Source: Saccoglossus kowalevskii
Lineage: Eukaryota; Hemichordata; Enteropneusta; Harrimaniidae
Length of the DNA stretch: 28,331 bases
NCBI RefSeq assembly: GCF_000003605.2
Contig: NW_003109086.1
Location: forward strand, 393,007-421,337
Direction: 5' to 3'
A program made the translations under genes and the position numbers. The notes under the pieces were generated by a model. The model was given only the letters and a program-made list of their open reading frames with translations. It searched no databases and had not been told where the DNA came from. Below, piece after piece: positions 18,961 to 28,331 of the stretch; position 1 is the first letter of the stretch, and the number at the start of each line of letters is the position of its first letter.

Positions 18961-19536
18961 CATAAATCAGTTACATATTTCCTAATTAAAGCTGATGAGA
19001 TATTATCATTATAATTACACGTGAAGGAAAGAAGCAGAGACTTATTGGTAATTGATGTTACGAGAAGGCTTTTCTAACCAATGAAAACGTCTCCTGATTT
19101 GAATTTAGCGCAAGGGTCTTCAGGGTAAATGTTTTATTTATTTCCATATTAATTGGTTCGTCCCTAACATTTCTGATCATTTCCCTCGCAGTCGTGCTAT
19201 AGAGGGCGCATGTTTTGGTGCATATCGTCGTACAAAGACATAACAAACAAACAACCGTGGTTGATACGGGCAGTGGTACAGGGGGTGTACACGTTAAACA
19301 ATACAGTTTGCGGTTCATGTCGTATTTCTTCCTAGATTTTGAAAGTACGACTATAAAAAAATGTTAGGTAGTATATTATTTAGTTATTTACTTCAAACAA
19401 ATATTGAATTCATTATTTACCAGTAAAATGTTAGAAATGTTAACAGGTATCTTTGTTACAAACGTGGTTCCCCCTGAAATGGGTATCCCTGACCTCGCCT
19501 CGATGTAGCGATCACAAGACAAAACACTGAGAACGC

Positions 19537-19543
19537 TATATAG
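19537..19543 (+). promoter_or_regulatory. TATA-like motif upstream of the palmitoyltransferase gene
   Basis: TATATAG lies 110 bp before the ATG at 19653. A core promoter is plausible here, but the transcription start is unknown. Confidence 0.25.
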
Positions 19544-19652
19544 GTTTACTTGGTGTTGAATTGTTCCAGCACGATAGCTCTGTTTATTTTTCCGGTAAGC
19601 AGAGATTTAAAACAACAAGAACAGGTAAATATTCCCTCTTCTCGACTCAATA

Positions 19653-20516
19653 ATGACGACAGCAATGGGAGATCTACCGCTAGCGAGACGTTACCTACCA
19701 AAAAGTCTTGGAGACAAAATTGCACTTGCATTCACTGTAATTATGCTGCTAATCGTCGCACTCTTTGAACTGTTTATAATATTACCAGACATATTCCCAA
19801 ATTACGGTACTTTGTACAACGTGTATGTCTGTATCGGTTTGTTCTTGTATCTGAACTGCATGGGCAACTTGATCATGATGACGCGAATTGACGTCACATC
19901 GGGGACCACCGTCCTACCGGCGATTTTGAAAACCGGCTGGAGGTACTGCCACGTTTGTATGCAGAACTCGCCGCCTCGGTCATTTCACTGTTTCAACTGC
20001 GACTCTTGTATATTGAAGCGTGACCACCACTGTGTCTTTGCCGGAAAATGCGTCGGATACTACAACCATCGCTTTTATCTTGTCACCCTGCTGTATTTAT
20101 TTTTGGGTTCATTATTTGCAAACTTTTTAAACTTCGATCACGCCTGGGCGTTGTTGGGAGGCGCCAACTGGAAATCGCTCATTACTATGATCGTTCCGTT
20201 CGTAGCCTGGATTTTCGGTTTTACTGAGCGTTATACCTTCATGCTGTCATTCTTATGCGGGACCTGCATCGTGGCTTGCGCCCTCATCGGTGTGATGTGT
20301 TATTACTATACCTCGCTAATGCTACACGGTCAAACAACTCACGAAAACGGCACAAGATGTAAAGATTACGACCTGGGTTGGAAACAAAACTTGAAAGATG
20401 CTCTTGGTGAACGGTGGTATTTGGTGTGGCTGTGTCCATTTATATCGTCACATTTGCCTGGAAACGGTCTAGAATTCAAGAAAGGGAGAACTATGGAGGA
20501 CATTAAGGACATGTAA
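19653..20516 (+). CDS. ZDHHC24: DHHC palmitoyltransferase, ZDHHC24-like
   Basis: This is an intact single-exon gene of 287 residues (human ZDHHC24 is 284). DHHC enzymes transfer palmitate from CoA to cysteines of membrane-associated proteins through an acyl-cysteine intermediate. Seen here: two N-terminal membrane helices (about 22-45 and 54-76) and a cysteine-rich domain with YCHVC (98-102), HCFNC and the catalytic Asp124-His125-His126-Cys127. Hydrophobic helices follow the domain at about 143-163 and 170-190, with another at about 196-222. The TTxE motif is TTHE at 228-231. The C-terminal block YDLGWKQNLKDALGERWYLV, WLCPFISSHLPGNG is characteristic of ZDHHC24 rather than other DHHC subfamilies. 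The start is the first ATG after a non-coding leader. No AATAAA was noticed close downstream. Confidence 0.93.
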   Translation: MTTAMGDLPLARRYLPKSLGDKIALAFTVIMLLIVALFELFIILPDIFPNYGTLYNVYVCIGLFLYLNCMGNLIMMTRIDVTSGTTVLPAILKTGWRYCHVCMQNSPPRSFHCFNCDSCILKRDHHCVFAGKCVGYYNHRFYLVTLLYLFLGSLFANFLNFDHAWALLGGANWKSLITMIVPFVAWIFGFTERYTFMLSFLCGTCIVACALIGVMCYYYTSLMLHGQTTHENGTRCKDYDLGWKQNLKDALGERWYLVWLCPFISSHLPGNGLEFKKGRTMEDIKDM

Positions 20517-20669
20517 AAACATCTCAGTATTGCTGATGTTAAGCTTGACTGTGCTCCACATTGCTGTATTTGCTCTATTATTTAGTGCATGTACTAAAAA
20601 ATTTTCACATATTCAGAATCGTTGGTACTTTGATCACATGTATCACGCCATGGTAACCAGGTTACAGCA

Positions 20670-20881
20670 TACTGTAGAACACGTTGAAATAGCTGCGTGC
20701 AATTTTAGCGGATTTGAATCTTGGCATGAATTAACAGAATCTTAATTTAGCTAAAAGTGTCGACTATCTCATTGTGAGAATAGACTTTCTGTTAAATTAG
20801 CTACATCTTGAATTAGCGAAATTACAGATTAGCTAAATTAGCTAAAATAACATGCTAGCTAAAAAGACGTGTTTTACAGTA
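20670..20881. mobile_element. Palindromic MITE G in the 3' region of the palmitoyltransferase gene
   Basis: The left end TACTGTAGAACACGT is mirrored by ACGTGTTTTACAGTA at the right end. Both arms carry TTAGCT/AGCTAA motifs (AATTTTAGC on the left, several AGCTAAATTAGCTAAAATA on the right). The length is about 212 bp. The TACTGTAAAA end is shared with family D. Confidence 0.72.
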
Positions 20882-21444
20882 TAACCACAAACCCTTTAGA
20901 ATGCCTTTTGACCAATTCTAGATTGCTGTTGTACAAGTAATTCTATTAGAGATGTGCTTGTATAGAGCAAATACATTACTGTAAAAGTTAGTAATATTCA
21001 TAGGGTGTAAATTTCTCTATATTTATGCTTAATCCCAGAGTATATGCTGGCTGATTTTGTCAAAAAAGTCAGAAATATCATCGCTCATGAATGATGTCAT
21101 AATTTGAATAAGTATCGCGACTACATTTGATTTAGACAAAAAAAAATCGAAACAGACAGGGTGAGAGACATTTTGATAACTTTTATGGTATTCAAGAAAC
21201 AGAATTCAGGAGATTTGCATCAAATCACTGAAAAGCTATAATGGAGTGGCGTGACATACCGGTAGTTTGATTGTTATTACTTGCACTGTGCACTGTTTCA
21301 CATATTGAGCAATGTTCCGAAAACCTGTTCTATTTTTAGTAACTCACTCCAATTCTATTTAAAACTGTTCATATCACCAATTGCACCATGGGATGTCAAT
21401 ATTGTTTACTTTTTTTAACCTGTTTATTTTGTTTTCCATTGTAG

Positions 21445-21612
21445 TTTAAAGCGAGAGGGTCGTCACCTGCGCACACACAGGAATTGAGTTCCAAGCGATG
21501 ATAACATCACACGCTAAGAACGCAAAGCCTTATGGGTAGACGCTTGTTTGTAAACAATGACATGCTATGGCCGCCTTACACATGCGTAGGTGATGACTCC
21601 CCCGCTTTCAGA
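21445..21612. mobile_element. TTAA-type MITE, copy B2
   Basis: It begins TTTAAAGCGAGAGGGTCGTC and ends GTGATGACTCCCCCGCTTTC followed by A. The inverted ends are about 30 bp (AAAGCG.G.GGGTCRTCACCT.CGCA). The inside matches B1 closely. The end structure relates it to family C. Confidence 0.75.
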
Positions 21613-22034
21613 TTTGTTTAGAGGTTAGTTATTTGAAATTGGCAGGGAGCTGGAGGAACTTGTTTTTCACAAATATTTTGTATTTTATGTACATTCATGT
21701 CTGATGAACATTTTTGTATTCACATTTTTCAAATTTCGCAGTATGCAGAAGTTGTGAAATATTTCTTTTTTTTTCCCTCGATATTTTATTTTTATTTAAA
21801 CCTTCAGTCTACCCCCAGTTCCAATGAGGAACACATCAGTAAATTTGTTGTGAAATTAGGGTTAGAGCAAGATTTCTTTTTAACTTAGCGTTTAATTCAA
21901 CAAAATAATCAAATCAAAACATAGTGACTTATTGAGGCTTTTGTAGTAGAAATTTATTTAACCTCTTAGAATTGTATTTAGTTTCTAAACTTTTAAATTT
22001 AGTTTTAGCTGACTACACTGGTAGTCTGATGAGC

Positions 22035-22217
22035 TACTGTGAAATACTTTATTTTAGCTGGAATTAATTTTCGCTGAAGAGACTTTTTCGACGTTTTGTG
22101 AAGAATTTATTTTCACTGATTTTTGACTAGTTGGAAAATGTAGGAAAAAAGCTATGTTCGCTGGATTCATTCCTTCAGTAAAAATCTATTCCAAGTGAAA
22201 ATAAAAATCGAGTAGTG
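22035..22217. mobile_element. Palindromic MITE family D, copy D1
   Basis: It starts TACTGTGAAATACTTTATTT and ends in AAGTGAAAATAAAAATCG. Its two arms share TTTTCGCTG/CAGTAAAAAT and TTCCAAGTGAAAATA-type blocks with D2 and D3. There is no coding capacity. Confidence 0.68.
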
Positions 22218-22255
22218 CGCCCTCATACAAATTTTCTGTGACACAACTAGTTGTA

Positions 22256-22570
22256 CTAATTCACTGGTGCATCATTGACGCTAAAGGAAATCATACATTG
22301 ATATGGTGATCTTGAAAAATCATCTTACTATAGTTATTGATTTTGTAATTTTGAAATTCACATTTTATAATTCATATTTTAAGTTAGGGAAAGTATGAAA
22401 AAAATCAAGAGCAACAACATTTTTGTTTGTGCCTCAAGTTACCTATACAGTTACATAGATTTTTATTTTTTTCTTGGACACTGACCTTTCTAAGCTGACT
22501 CAACTTGATTTTCTATTTTCATTTAGAACTCCTACAAAATCAGTCTTGTTAGAGGGCATTGTATTATGAT
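22256..22570 (+). repeat. Dispersed repeat family A, copy 3 (most complete)
   Basis: It starts ACTAATTCACTGGTGCATCA and ends near TACAAAATCAGTCTTGTTAG. It spans both the left part shared with 4390 and 24177 and the right part shared with 14340-14577, without inserted MITEs. It therefore shows what the uninterrupted repeat looks like. Confidence 0.62.
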
Positions 22571-23179
22571 TAAAAATATGTGTGGGTAAAATGTGAAAAA
22601 TGCACTGTACTACCAGTATTTGTCTAAATTAGTGTATAAATGTAACTGTTTATTGTAGATTTCAGTCAAAATTGATCTTTCTTCAAAACTACACAAGTAT
22701 GCTTTAAAGGGAGTTAAGTAGCAAAAATAACTGCTTTGAAAAGGATACATGTAAAGCATTATTTCATTTTTATAATCCAGGTCTGAAAATAATTCAAGGC
22801 AAGAGGCTTTTTTGAGTCTTATTTATGTAAATAGACTTGATCCATTATTTATGCTGTTTTTTAGATTATTACTATTTTTATGGTAATAAATCTGTACCGG
22901 TATTATAAGCTGCATCCCTAATAAAAGTCGCTTTTGTACAATTGAAAACCATTAATTTCTCTTATGTTTAATTGCTCTATTAGAAGAAGCTGCCTTCTTT
23001 TCTGTTGTATTGCATCGCTTTAATATAAGCCGCGGTTTCTAATACAGATTTTACAGTAACAGTAGTTATTCATTGCACAGGGCTAGTGCTAAAATGAGCC
23101 ATGATAACAAAATGCTAATGAAATAACTACCGGTAGTAGGTTGTGGCTCAGAAGTTTAGTCATAGTATTCACAGTGTTC

Positions 23180-23470
23180 TCTTCTTAATTCTTGTTGATC
23201 CCACCGGAACATAAGGTTAACACAAGATCCCTCCACTCAACACGGTTCTTTTGAGTAGGTCCGAGGTGGATATTCGGCAGGGCCAGAAAACTTAGCAGAT
23301 GCGCCTGAGGCAGTTACATGTATGGTGAAAACTTGATAGCGTTTTCATGTCAACCTTGGTGACCTCCAGCTTTCGCTCCCATACAGTAAAATGGATTTTA
23401 CATTCCTGTTATAAATTTTGTCTTTAGTGCTGATGTTATACTGGCTGCAGATCAGTGTTCTCAGCAGGAA
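23180..23470 (-). pseudogene. Decayed non-LTR reverse transcriptase tail
   Basis: Minus-strand frames give DKIYNRNVKSILLYGSESWR, then (shifted) KTLSSFHHTCNCLRRIC, then WPCRISTSDLLKRT. This order (LLYGSE.W, F...CLRRI, WP..IS...L...T) is typical of the region after the RT core in RTE-like and related elements. Stops and frameshifts interrupt it. It is a different family from the elements near the window start. Confidence 0.68.
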
Positions 23471-24176
23471 TTAAATACATGGGATAGAATTTTTCCATCA
23501 GTTTAGAAAATTTGAGACGTGTGGAACTAAGTATTTTGTTCCCTGATAGTGGAGACAGTGTACTCAAATGTTTATGTTTGAATTTTATTCTACAATTATA
23601 AATTGTCACTTGTATTTTCTTACATTTTTGTGAGACAATTTGTCTGTAAAAAAAAATACCTTGGACAAAAAATTAATCAATGAGGCAAATGTTGCAGGTC
23701 TGGTTAGAACACAGGTTCTTTGATCCCCCCCCCCAAAAAAAGGTGAAATTCATTGATGTTTTGCGATTAAAACTGATCTGGAAAATCTCCCCATTAGTCT
23801 CCCTTGCAATGAAATAATATTTCTTGAAACATTGCCAGTGGCATTAGTTCAAGCCAAATTCAAATTTTGCACTACTGAGCATATGACTGCACATATTATG
23901 CAAAGCATCATGGGTGATAACCACCTATTGTATATCCTTGAAAACTATTATCACCCTAGAAACTTGCTAAATTATGTAATTTTTTTTTGTAATGATTACA
24001 GAATTAGTGTCAATAATAATATGCAACTTTTTCATACCATGTCACCAAGAAAAAATTTCAGATATGAAAAAATAATCTGACCTTAGAAATGCCAATTTTG
24101 ATTATTTAATAGAGACAAGTGTGTTGATACGTTTTGCCACTGATGCAAACAAATTTGCTTGGACGCAACAAGTTTT

Positions 24177-24245
24177 GCCAATTCACTGGCGCATCATTGA
24201 TGCAATAGAAAATCTCACAGGATCTCCATAAAATCAGTCCCATTT
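24177..24245 (+). repeat. Dispersed repeat family A, copy 4 (short)
   Basis: AATTCACTGGCGCATCATTG is followed directly by CTCCATAAAATCAGTCCC. The left and right ends of the family are present but the middle is deleted. Confidence 0.5.
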
Positions 24246-24968
24246 GATTGCACACTGAGAGAGACAGTTTTTGTCACTCAATGTAATACACCAGTGAAAT
24301 GGACACGGCAACAAAATATTAAGAATGTTTACCATAATGGAAGTATTAATCTTCCATCTTGCATTTTGCTTTTTAGCTGATGATTTGTCCAACTTGCTTT
24401 TGGTTTGCATTTTCCCATGTGCCAGGAAGACTGAAAACATTAGTTGCATTCATATTTCAGATTCTGAGAAGAAAATCTGAATTGTCAAAGACGTCATTGT
24501 AGTCACCTATTTCCTGTAGGGAATTTTAAAATATAAATCGCATGTAATTATTTTTAAGTCTGCCATCATTGGTTGAATCATGTCACATGTCTAATTTTGC
24601 ACTTGCATCTCATGAATATTGATGACTGACAGTGCCAGCAGTAATGATGCCACATACAGGGGGGGGGGGGGTGTGAGATAAAAACAAAGTAACATCACAG
24701 CCTTGTCACTCAAAAAATGGGGCAATTGTATTACAATATTGTGACCTGCAATTGCCGCAGACAATCATAGCTTGTCATTGTTTCCAAATAAGCATGCACC
24801 TGCCACAATTACAATGCCAGTACCAGTATATTCTATTTTGGAGTAGGGGTATTGTCCCTTATTCCCGCTATGGATTTTGTGCAAAATTGTTGACAGCACT
24901 AACTAAATGCTTTCAAAAATAAGATATTTACCCAAAATATCAATTCATTTGGGGTGCTGGGTTTTGAG
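24246..24968. other. Non-coding stretch with G-run
   Basis: No supported gene. It includes a 13-base G run (24659-24671). Confidence 0.45.
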
Positions 24969-25015
24969 CAGCCTGACAAGTTGGCGTAGGTGGCGCCCTG
25001 GACTGCTGCGATCCC

Positions 25016-25400
25016 CACCACTTTCTGAACAAATGTTGAATGCTTTTGGCGCCAGCGAATAAATCGGGCTAATCTGCACTGGCTCGAAAGGTTGTAAATG
25101 ATTAGCTAGTTTGAATTTGCATAACAATACTGACAATGAACGTGCATTCAACGCCACAAGTTTTTTTGTTTTTTTAGCCAATCAGAATTCATCTTCCGAG
25201 CCAGTGCAGATCAGCCGAATAAATCAGTGATTTCCCAAAGCCAGTCGGTAGAATAATCAACGCATCTTCACCCCGATACAGTGACGCAATTCCGCGTTTC
25301 TGTTCAGACTTCAACTGGATGTTAAATTTGCTCTCAAGTTCAACAATAGCCTGTTTGATAGAGTTGATGATTACGACGAACAAAGTGAAGTGGCTGTTTG
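25016..25400 (-). pseudogene. Captured 5' fragment of a RecQ/DEAD-like helicase gene
   Basis: Minus-strand translation from about 25400 gives INSIKQAIVELESKFNIQLK, then SEQKRGIASLYRGEDALIIL, then PTGFGKSLIYS. This is the Q-motif-like EQ followed by the Walker A (motif I) of RecQ-type helicases. A nested MITE interrupts it after LIYS. Beyond the MITE the frame resumes LAPKAFNICSES and runs into the terminal repeat. Motifs II-VI are absent, so the fragment cannot encode a working helicase. The roughly 250 bp between its start and the right-hand terminal repeat may be captured 5' leader or promoter, and includes a CCAAT box near 25601. Confidence 0.8.
25066..25216. mobile_element. 151-bp MITE nested in the captured helicase fragment
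   Basis: The ends GGGCTAATCTGCACTGGCTC and GAGCCAGTGCAGATCAGCC are inverted. They are flanked by a perfect 9-bp duplication GAATAAATC (25057-25065 and 25217-25225). Removing the element plus one duplication rejoins the helicase frame without a shift. Confidence 0.85.
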
Positions 25401-25719
25401 ATTAAGTTGAACATTTAACTGGTACGTGTGTCCACGGCAATTTGACGCGTGCTGTCGGCAACCTCACACATGCTTTACAACGAGTTGGTAAACAATGGAC
25501 AGGAAGACGATCAGAAGTGATAAGTTGTCTCAACAATCGCAACGCTTCGTGAATGGTTAAATTATGACGGATGTCAAAATCAACAGTTTCTGAAATCTGA
25601 TTGGTGCCGACAAAAAGCTGTCGGAGATAAGAGAAAACTACACTATTCTGTCAGGCGTTGGTGGGGATCGCAGCAGTCCAGGGCGCCACCTACGCCAACT
25701 TGTCAGGCTAGGTTTTGAG

Positions 25720-26355
25720 TTGGATGAAACCGTCCTCTGACTTTTTCTCCATATGAAGTCCTCATAATAGAATGAGTCAGCCTGTCCCTGAATACTTAAT
25801 TTTAGGTCAGACTTTACATCCCAGAAGAATTCAAGAACGAGGGGTTTATTCTAGAAGCAGATAGACTGTAACAGTCACTGATTGGTAACTTGATTTTGTG
25901 ACATTTACCCAAATACTGGTCTTTAGCAAGCGTACTGATACATTTGGAGAGCAGCGAAAAATGACTTGAGTGGACATGAATGGTACCACACTGTACCTTG
26001 AACTAAACATCCATCATTGGCTTTTGGGCTTTATAATAAATATTCATAAACTGATCATTATTTTACTCCCAGTACAATTACAATATGTGAATAATATATG
26101 ACGAATCCTGAAACATCCAACCCTTGGGCATTGCTATGTATAATCTGTATGATCCTTACAAGAGTCTGAGGGTGCTATATCACATTCTGCATGATCCCTG
26201 CAATAGTCCTAGGGCGCTATATCACATTCATACACATGTCACTTGTGGAAAAACATTAACTAAATTCTTAATACAAGTTTTATTTCAACAATTAAAGAGA
26301 ACATATAAAGCTAAACAAAGATACAGATGAGATCACACTAAGACCAATCATCAGA
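25720..26355. other. Non-coding stretch with a 42-bp tandem duplication
   Basis: Units 26145-26186 and 26187-26228 share GATCC and TGCAATAGTCCTAGGGCGCT-like blocks ending CTATATCACATT. Otherwise no gene or repeat is recognised. Confidence 0.5.
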
Positions 26356-26546
26356 TACTGTAAACCACTTTATTTTCGCCTTGCATTAGTTTTCGCTAAA
26401 GGATTGATTCAGTGAAAATACAATCCAGCGAATAAACTTTTTTTCGTATATTTTGCATTTAACTTGTGAAAATAGAAATCCATACAAAACACCCAAAAAG
26501 TCTTTCCAGCGAAAATTAATTCAAGCTAAAATAAAGTATTTCAGTT
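26356..26546. mobile_element. Palindromic MITE family D, copy D2
   Basis: It starts TACTGTAAACCACTTTATTT and ends AAGCTAAAATAAAGTATTTC. The inner blocks AGTTTTCGCTAAAGGATTGA and TCCAGCGAAAATTAATTCAA mirror each other and match D1 and D3. Confidence 0.72.
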
Positions 26547-26974
26547 TTGGTGTTAAGTGACTTAAAAGAATGTACCTGATTGGCTACACAACTCTAGTAT
26601 CTAACAGCTAAGCCAATCATAAAGCTTCATTTACAAAAGCCTGATTAGTCATATTAGAACAAAATTATCAAAACAAAAACCATACTGCACATTACAGTTG
26701 AATAATACCAAATGGTGACCAAGATTCAACACACTTTGAAACAAGTCTTATAACTGGTTGAAAAATAAATTCTCCAGTAAACTGCAATTTCTCAGCCAAT
26801 CAAAGTGATGTTACCAAAATAGACACTATTGGCTCACTACATAAAAAGGGTTATTTTTTTCCCTGATGATGAACTTAAGAGGTTGCTTTCAAGATAACAT
26901 CACTAAGGTTACTTCAAATATAGCCGATGGTACCCATCAGCTTCTAAAAACACAAATGCATTTCATATCAACAA
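26547..26974. other. Non-coding stretch with several CCAAT-type motifs
   Basis: ATTGGCT/AGCCAATCA motifs occur at about 26579, 26613, 26794 and 26828 in mixed orientation. No coding sequence is seen. It may be an old foldback repeat. Confidence 0.35.
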
Positions 26975-27246
26975 TTAAAAGGCGGTGGTGATCACGCCGC
27001 GCATGTGCGACATTATATGTTGATAACCATTCCAAAACAATGAGCTACTTTAATGAAATCACAAGTTTTGACCTGTGTGCGACATGCACTAATTAGCACT
27101 GGCGACTCTTTCCAATCGCCAAAATAATTACCTAATTAAAGCTAGGTAATGTCTTAGTTAGTATTACCGGTAGTTGGTGTGCGCAATTGTCAAAGTCGCC
27201 ATCTTTGATTATACATATGCGTGGCACAATGACCACTGCCTTTCAA
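26975..27246. mobile_element. TTAA-type MITE family C, copy C3
   Basis: The left end TTAAAAGGCGGTGGTGATCA and the right end TGGCACAATGACCACTGCCT followed by TTCAA are inverted over about 33 bp with mismatches. The inside shares GACCTGTGTGCGACATGCAC, ATTACCTAATTAAAGCTAGG and GTCAAAGTCGCCATCTTTG with C2. The left flank is TTAA and the right is TCAA, a decayed TTAA. Confidence 0.75.
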
Positions 27247-27867
27247 ACAACAAATGAATACAGTTGTAATTTTTTACTGAAGCTAGCATAATTGAGAATT
27301 CCTTTTCTTTCTTAAGTACTAAAATACTAAGTTGTCAGTACAGTATGCATCAGTATTGATACACAATTTAAGAGACATACCCATTTGAAACTGGGGGGAG
27401 GGGTGGAAGATGTGGTGCTGATTGATAATGTTAGAATTAAGCTGAATACCAACTTCTCAAGCTAACCTTCGCCTTGTCTGCCAGGTTTGGCAATCTTTTA
27501 CACTATAGCAACATTATCTTGAGAGAATAAGTCGTTTCCTATGTTGTTATGTTTAAAGTGAATTACAAAACGCCATGTACATTGAAAGCAAGTCTTCCAA
27601 GAAAGTATATTACATAAAGCCAAACAAATAATGGCTGCCGCCTTCTAATGAAATCGTAAGTTCAGTGATCTTATGATTTCATTTTTGTAGTGACAAGATT
27701 GTTGATTGGCACTCCGGTGGAAATTACAAAATGCTGAAAGGTATGGTTGTGGCCATAATACTGTGAACTTGATTACAATCTGGAGACAAAATATTTTGTA
27801 TACCGGGTAATGCTTTTAATACGGAAAAGACAATGTTGTTTTAGAAGGGTTATCAATTCAAAGATGC
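27247..27867. other. Non-coding stretch, nothing recognised
   Basis: AT-rich DNA with a small GGGGGGAGGGG tract near 27393. No coding frame or repeat is supported. Confidence 0.4.
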
Positions 27868-27938
27868 CACTGTAAATGCATTAATTATTTCACTGGGTTT
27901 TAATTTCGAAATAAAATGAAATCTATGTGAACATTAAA
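27868..27938 (+). repeat. Dispersed repeat family H, copy 3
   Basis: CACTGTAAATGCATTAATTA, TTTCACTGGGTTTTAATTTC and ATCTATGTGAACAT match copies 1 and 2. Confidence 0.55.
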
Positions 27939-27955
27939 ATTAAACTCATTTTTAA

Positions 27956-28165
27956 TACTGTAAAATACTTTATTTTAGCTGGAATTTATTTTTGTTGAAA
28001 AGACTTTTTGGTGGTTTTGTATGGCGTTTATTTTCAATGATTTTCGATGAATTTGAATGTAAAATACAGGGGGGGGGGGGAAGGTATATTTGCTGGATTT
28101 TATTTTCACTGAATTATCCCTTCAGCAAAAATAAATTCCAAGTGAAAATAAAGTATTTTACAATA
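27956..28165. mobile_element. Palindromic MITE family D, copy D3
   Basis: It starts TACTGTAAAATACTTTATTT and ends ATAAAGTATTTTACAATA, a near-perfect inversion. The arms continue with TTAGCTGGAATTTATTTTTG and AAAATAAATTCCAAGTGAAA. A 12-base G run (28069-28080) sits near the middle. The 64-codon frame across it is not considered coding. Confidence 0.8.
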
Positions 28166-28331
28166 TGTGAATTTCAAACCCAATAAATATCAAACGAGTT
28201 AACTTTGAAATTTAAAGTGAAATTTAATGCCTTTACAGTATTCTAAATATGAAATTTGAACATACTTTGGTATGTCACACGAATTCATAATGGTCAAGTT
28301 GTTTTTCAAATTCCATGTGCACATATTTTTT

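Larger units (their letters stand above)
24969..25710. mobile_element. Pack-type DNA transposon with 51-bp perfect terminal inverted repeats
   Basis: The inverted repeats at 24970-25020 and 25659-25709 are identical over 51 bp (they begin AGCCTGACAAGTTGGCGTAG). The element is flanked by a perfect 9-bp duplication GGTTTTGAG (24960-24968 and 25711-25719). Long inverted repeats with 9-bp duplications are the signature of Mutator-like elements. No transposase is inside; instead it carries the start of a helicase gene, as plant Pack-MULEs do. The perfect ends imply recent mobility. The superfamily call is inferred from end structure alone. Confidence 0.82.

Noticed and set aside
20530-20745. 71-codon frame after the palmitoyltransferase
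   Set aside because: It runs into the palindromic MITE G and has no resemblance to the DHHC C-terminus; it is probably untranslated.
24945-25181. 78-codon minus-strand frame as a separate gene
   Set aside because: It is a chance fusion of MITE sequence, a helicase remnant and the terminal inverted repeat.
27992-28186. 64-codon plus-strand frame
   Set aside because: It is contained in the palindromic MITE D3 and includes the G12 run; it is not coding.

Overview
The window is AT-rich animal DNA carrying split genes with GT/AG introns, non-LTR retrotransposon remnants, many short inverted-repeat transposons and one assembly gap (17481-18167). The two recognisable host genes are both animal-type. 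The repeat content suits a marine invertebrate (hemichordate, echinoderm, lancelet or mollusc grade), but the sequence alone does not fix the phylum.

Layout. 1-2709 is a minus-strand non-LTR reverse transcriptase split by a 1.3-kb hAT-like DNA transposon. That transposon itself contains a 105-bp foldback element and a canonical histone-type 3' stem-loop. 2764-3186 is an unrecognised open frame followed by a perfect DR1 nuclear-receptor site. 3398-3453 is a CTAGTA-repeat palindrome. 3854-4388 is the 3' end of a second non-LTR element. 5145-6171 holds a small intact 125-codon gene of unknown function between two inverted copies of a TTAA-flanked MITE. 6668-6814 is a 21-bp minisatellite. 8640-10115 is a complete two-exon NTMT1-type N-terminal methyltransferase gene. 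11.2-17.1 kb is repeat-rich and nearly gene-free, with a third non-LTR 3' end at 15790-16347. 17173-18823 is a TTAA-flanked element that contains the gap. 19653-20516 is an intact single-exon ZDHHC24-type palmitoyltransferase. 20.6-28.3 kb is mostly MITEs, with a decayed reverse transcriptase tail at about 23.2-23.5 kb. At 24969-25710 there is a young element with 51-bp perfect terminal repeats and a 9-bp target duplication; it carries the 5' part of a RecQ-like helicase gene, itself interrupted by a nested MITE.

The host genes (NTMT1-like, ZDHHC24-like and perhaps the 125-codon ORF) show no functional link to one another; they sit in a sea of transposons. The most notable content is the mobile DNA. 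There are several independent TTAA-targeting families, at least three elements with 9-bp target duplications (two with related ends), a gene-capturing Pack-type element, and a DNA transposon with a replication-dependent histone 3'-end signal. Family assignments come from recognising motifs by eye; no searches were run.
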